Source: Methanothrix sp. (GTDB lineage Archaea > Halobacteriota > Methanosarcinia > Methanotrichales > Methanotrichaceae). From it: DNA of 7,701 bases. Below the pieces are notes generated by a model. The model worked only from the letters and a program-made list of their open reading frames with translations, was not told the origin of the DNA and did not search any database. Shown piece by piece: positions 5,069 through 7,701 of this stretch; the first letter of the stretch is position 1; each line of letters begins with the position of its first letter. The position numbers and the translations under genes were made by a program. The stretch lies in assembly GCA_023229165.1 (NCBI GenBank), contig JALNZQ010000125.1:1-7701 (forward strand), in the 5' to 3' direction.

Positions 5069-5917
5069 ATGGCTATTACCACGAGGCTCTTTGGAAGGTC
5101 GGGCCCGCACGTCACTCAGGTGGGCCTGGGCGGGGAGGGCGTGCTGCGCACCCACGGACGCGAGCCGGAAGCAAGGGCCGTGATCGAACAGGCCGCCGCC
5201 CAGGGCATAACCTACTTCGACTCGGCCCAGGCCTACGCAGGCAGCCAGAGCTACTATGGCAATTTTTGGCGCGGCCATCAGGAGCTGCGCTCCGGCATAT
5301 TTCAGACCAGCAAGTCCGCCGCCCGCGACTACCTGGGCGCCAGGGCCGATCTGGCCGAGTCCCTGGAGATGATGGACCTGGATCGCCTGGACCTGTGGCA
5401 GATTCACGATCTGCGAACTTTTCAGGATATCGAGGAGATCGAGGGGCCGGGCGGAGCCCTGCGGGCATTTGTTGAGGCGAAAGACGTCGGACTGGTGCGC
5501 TTTTTGGGCGTCACGGGCCACCATGCCCCAAAAATCCTGGAGCATGCCGTGAAAAACTGGCCGGTGGACGCCGTGCTCATGCCTGTCAACCCAGCCGAAG
5601 CCGTCCTGGGCGGATTTCTGGACCGGGTCATGGCCGCTGCCCTGGAAAGGGGCCTTGCTGTTATCGGCATGAAGGTGCTGGGCGGCTCGCACTACATCTC
5701 CCCGCAGGATGGGGTGACGGCTGAGCTTCTCCTGCGCTTCGCCCTCTCTCAGGAGATCAGCACGATCATCGTGGGCTGCTCCAGTCCCAGGGAGGTGCAG
5801 GCGCTGGCCCGGGTGGGCAGGGAGTTTCAGCCCCTGGCGGCAGAGGAGGAGAAGAAGCTAATGGAGTTGTTCCGGCCTCATGCCAGGAGGCTGGCGTACT
5901 ACAGGGGAGCGATTTAG
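5069..5917 (+). CDS. aldo/keto reductase
   Basis: NAD(P)H-dependent oxidoreductase of the TIM-barrel aldo/keto reductase superfamily, 282 residues. The catalytic tetrad can be placed by pattern: Asp51 and Tyr56 in YFDSAQAY, Lys82 in QTSKSA, and His113 in LWQIHDL. A C-terminal cofactor-phosphate segment, IIVGCSSPREV, follows the ELLLRFALSQEIST helix. The ATG at 5069 is preferred over one at 4982: it has GGATGGA nine bases upstream and a TATA box at the right distance, and the truncated duplicate begins at the same codon. The substrate cannot be read from sequence. The acetolactate decarboxylase gene starts 65 bases downstream on the same strand, so reduction of a ketone or diketone such as acetoin or diacetyl is an inference worth testing. 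It is much richer in GC than the left half of the window, so long antisense frames over it are shadows. Confidence 0.92.
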   Translation: MAITTRLFGRSGPHVTQVGLGGEGVLRTHGREPEARAVIEQAAAQGITYFDSAQAYAGSQSYYGNFWRGHQELRSGIFQTSKSAARDYLGARADLAESLEMMDLDRLDLWQIHDLRTFQDIEEIEGPGGALRAFVEAKDVGLVRFLGVTGHHAPKILEHAVKNWPVDAVLMPVNPAEAVLGGFLDRVMAAALERGLAVIGMKVLGGSHYISPQDGVTAELLLRFALSQEISTIIVGCSSPREVQALARVGREFQPLAAEEEKKLMELFRPHARRLAYYRGAI

Positions 5918-5982
5918 CAATCCAAATAGTAGTAATAGATGGAAAGAGTACTCATTGCCAAAATTATTATGGAAGGAAATAA

Positions 5983-6765
5983 ATGAACGGGAAATATACA
6001 ATTCTTGGAGCACTGCTTTGCATAATGGCTTTGGCTCTGCTCCCAGGCGGTGTGTGTGCTGATGACGACGTCCTCTTCCAGGTGTCAACGATTGATGCCC
6101 TGCTCCAGGGCGTCTTTGATGGCTTTTACAGCTTCGATGATCTCAAGACTCATGGCGATTTCGGCATAGGCACCTTCGATTCGCTCGACGGCGAGATGAT
6201 TGCCCTGGACGGGGATTACTATCAGGTCAAGGCGGACGGCGTGGCTTATCCGGTACAGGGTAATACGACAACGCCCTTTTCCACTGTGACCTACTTCCAG
6301 GCCGACCAGACCATTGCCATTCAAAACGCCAGCAACTTCACAGAGCTTTCCCGCCAACTCGATGAAAAGCTGCCCTCCATAAATATGTTCTATGCCATAA
6401 GGGTCGACGGCACTTTCCCCTACATCAAGACCAGAAGCATTCCCAAGCAGGAAAAGCCCTATCCGCGCCTGGCCGATGCCTCCAAGAATCAATCGGTCTT
6501 CGAGCTTTACAATACCACTGGAACTGTGGTGGGCGTCTGGGCGCCTGAATTTGCCAAGGGTCTCAATGTCGCAGGATACCATCTCCACTTCATAACTGCG
6601 GACAGGAAGGCGGGCGGGCATATCCTCGATCTTCAGGTTGATGATGCTCAGGTCAATGTGGACATCACACCCGGATTTGCCATGCAGCTGCCCACAACTG
6701 GCAATTTCTACAAGGTCGATCTGACCCAGGATCTGCAATCCGAGCTGGAGAAGGTCGAGAAGTGA
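5983..6765 (+). CDS. budA: alpha-acetolactate decarboxylase, exported form
   Basis: Decarboxylates 2-acetolactate to acetoin using a metal centre, normally zinc. The 260-residue protein begins with a signal peptide of about 25 residues (hydrophobic ALLCIMALALLP, likely cut after GVCA), then the family fold: VSTIDALLQGVFDG, the GDFGIGTFDSLDGEM block, TRSIPKQ and the metal motif GYHLHFI...GGHILD. His200, His202 and His213 are the expected zinc ligands. Glu71 and Arg151 match the active-site Glu and Arg known from the Bacillus enzyme, shifted by a constant six residues. All key residues are present, so it should be active. GGAAGGA lies five bases before the ATG. The signal peptide places the enzyme outside the membrane, while acetolactate is made in the cytoplasm. 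No acetolactate synthase gene is in the window. Confidence 0.93.
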   Translation: MNGKYTILGALLCIMALALLPGGVCADDDVLFQVSTIDALLQGVFDGFYSFDDLKTHGDFGIGTFDSLDGEMIALDGDYYQVKADGVAYPVQGNTTTPFSTVTYFQADQTIAIQNASNFTELSRQLDEKLPSINMFYAIRVDGTFPYIKTRSIPKQEKPYPRLADASKNQSVFELYNTTGTVVGVWAPEFAKGLNVAGYHLHFITADRKAGGHILDLQVDDAQVNVDITPGFAMQLPTTGNFYKVDLTQDLQSELEKVEK

Positions 6766-6985
6766 GTGGGGAATAACCGAATTTCACTCTTTTCACATGA
6801 AAAACATCAAGAAAACAGGATGGGATGATCACCCACATCCCTCCTTCAAATCTTTCTTCACCATCATCAAAGATCCATGCTACTTCCCTTCAAGGAAGCA
6901 TATGGTTGGGCTATTAAAAAATATTATCCATAAAAGTCTAGAGAAATTATGAAGTGTTCAAACCGTTAATGCGAAATGTGAGTTT

Positions 6986-7004
6986 ATGATTGCTTAATCA
7001 TTTT
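6986..7004 (+). terminator. possible transcription terminator after budA
   Basis: ATGATT (6986-6991), loop GCTT, AATCAT (6996-7001), then TTT. The stem is short and AT-rich and about 220 bases from the budA stop. In archaea the T-run matters more than the stem, and this run is short, so the call is weak. Confidence 0.3.
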
Positions 7005-7145
7005 AATCAAGTGTCCTGTGAACAACTACCACCACCGCAGGCAAGAGAAGCGCACGGAAGAGTCATTTATTCTATCACCCACTCGATACAGCGAGGAACT
7101 TCATAGGAATTACCGGAAAATAGACACAGAGGATGAGACTTCAGC

Positions 7146-7179
7146 CTATTTTACCGGTAAAATAGCCTATTATTTAGGC
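7146..7179. promoter_or_regulatory. perfect 20-base palindrome plus adjacent hairpin, possible operator
   Basis: CTATTTTACCGGTAAAATAG (7146-7165) is a perfect inverted repeat. Immediately after, sharing its last base, GCCTA (7165-7169) pairs with TAGGC (7175-7179) around a TTATT loop. The element is about 80 bases upstream of the AlbA_2-domain gene, where a dimeric regulator would bind. As RNA it would form two consecutive hairpins. Confidence 0.5.
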
Positions 7180-7256
7180 CAGCAAATTGAAGTCATCAAC
7201 ATGCCACGCGAGAGACCTTAGACAGGTTTTAAAGCTGAAACGATAGATAAGATATC

Positions 7257-7701
7257 ATGCGCAGCCTTGCTGATATCCGCCTGCTTCTTGATGAACTGGA
7301 GTGCAAACCAGCCGACGAACTGGAGGACCAGGATCTTGACTTCAAGGAGTGGAAGGGCCGCAGCCAGAAGGACGCCCTGGAGCTGGTTGTTGAAGCTGCT
7401 GTTTGCATGGCCAACGGTGGAGGTGGAACAGTCGTTTTTGGAGTAAACGACAGAGCAATGAGCCGTGCGGGGGCCATTCCCGGCGTCCCTCTTGAGGTCG
7501 ATATCAACCGCTTGAAAAAAGCGGTATATGACTCATCTGACCCCAAAATCACCCCGGTCTTCGAAGAGCTGCTCGTGCCTGAGGGATCGGGCCGCTTGCT
7601 GGTCATGCAGATATATCCCGGCCTTCCGCCCTATACAGATACGAGCGGCAGAGGAAAGATACGAATTGGCAAGGACTGCCAGCCGCTAACTGGCACGCTC
7701 C
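7257..7701 (+). CDS. AlbA_2/Schlafen-type DNA-binding domain protein, N-terminal part (cut by window edge)
   Basis: The frame from ATG 7257 is open to the window end, giving 148 residues. The AlbA_2 (Schlafen AlbA_2) signature is clear: LDFKEW (27-32), a helix (DALELVVEAAVCMAN), then the glycine-rich GGGGTVVFGVND (54-65), and later strands LLVMQIYPG and GKIRIGKDCQPL typical of the domain's end. Proteins of this group are annotated as putative ATP-binding transcriptional regulators (COG2865 type), usually with an ATPase-like C-terminal part and a winged helix, both of which would lie outside the window. TAA lies in frame two codons before the ATG, fixing the start. The ribosome site is weak. 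The palindrome at 7146-7165 is a candidate autoregulatory operator. Codon use is GC-rich like budA. Confidence 0.85.
   Translation, partial: MRSLADIRLLLDELECKPADELEDQDLDFKEWKGRSQKDALELVVEAAVCMANGGGGTVVFGVNDRAMSRAGAIPGVPLEVDINRLKKAVYDSSDPKITPVFEELLVPEGSGRLLVMQIYPGLPPYTDTSGRGKIRIGKDCQPLTGTL

Larger units (their letters stand above)
6766..7256. other. mainly noncoding stretch between budA and the AlbA_2 gene
   Basis: An imperfect hairpin lies at 6818-6840 (GGATG and CATCC outer arms), followed by pyrimidine-rich DNA. A second sits at 6986-7004 (ATGATT and AATCAT arms, GCTT loop, then a T-run). Both could end the budA transcript. A frame from GTG 7018 to TAG 7219-7221 (67 residues, no ribosome site, no recognised family) crosses two palindromes and is more likely chance or a relic than a gene. 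Confidence 0.4.

Noticed and set aside
4874..5692. Long minus-strand open frame (272 codons)
   Set aside because: It is antisense to the aldo/keto reductase, whose catalytic residues and ribosome site are clear. The frame results from high third-position GC.
6085..6738. Long minus-strand open frame (217 codons)
   Set aside because: Antisense to budA, which has all active-site residues; the composition is typical of a shadow frame.
7018..7221. Frame of 67 codons from GTG
   Set aside because: No ribosome site or family. It runs through two palindromes that look like regulatory structure, so it is not listed as a gene.

Overview
The window looks like chromosomal DNA of a methanogenic archaeon, most likely a Methanothrix (Methanosaeta)-type member of the Methanosarcinales. 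This is inference from three things: archaeal TATA-type promoter elements, a secreted tetratricopeptide protein of a style common in that genus, and N-glycosylation-rich secreted proteins. No rRNA, tRNA or CRISPR array is visible. Base composition is mosaic. About 950-3700 is AT-rich and holds small orphan genes and relics. The aldo/keto reductase, acetolactate decarboxylase and right-edge genes are clearly GC-richer.

Left edge (1-720): the C-terminal part of an IS200/IS605-type Y1 transposase (HVH and Y-x3-Q motifs visible), followed at once by a long GC-rich hairpin that fits the element's right end. A small secreted or membrane-anchored protein with five N-glycosylation sequons is read towards it on the minus strand.

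Middle left (1016-3210): a tight plus-strand cluster of an orphan 85-residue protein, a 176-residue beta-rich protein (ATGA overlap) and a possible 37-residue protein with a strong Shine-Dalgarno site. On the minus strand lie a secreted TPR protein and, upstream of it, a second orphan protein about 61% identical to the first. The two orphan genes share an identical 16-base promoter core, so a whole promoter-plus-gene unit was duplicated. An imperfect direct repeat flanks the TPR gene.

Centre (3211-5068): first a stretch of decayed sequence. Then comes the promoter and first 29 codons of a duplicated aldo/keto reductase gene, cut off where a minus-strand toxin-antitoxin-like cassette (31-residue ORF, DUF4258 protein, YgiT-type zinc-finger protein) begins.

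Right (5069-7701): the intact aldo/keto reductase and an exported acetolactate decarboxylase on the plus strand, possibly one transcription unit in acetoin-type metabolism. A noncoding stretch with striking palindromes follows, then the start of an AlbA_2/Schlafen-type regulator cut by the window edge. The least explained items are the duplicated orphan family with its conserved promoter, and the replacement of an aldo/keto reductase body by the toxin-antitoxin-like cassette.
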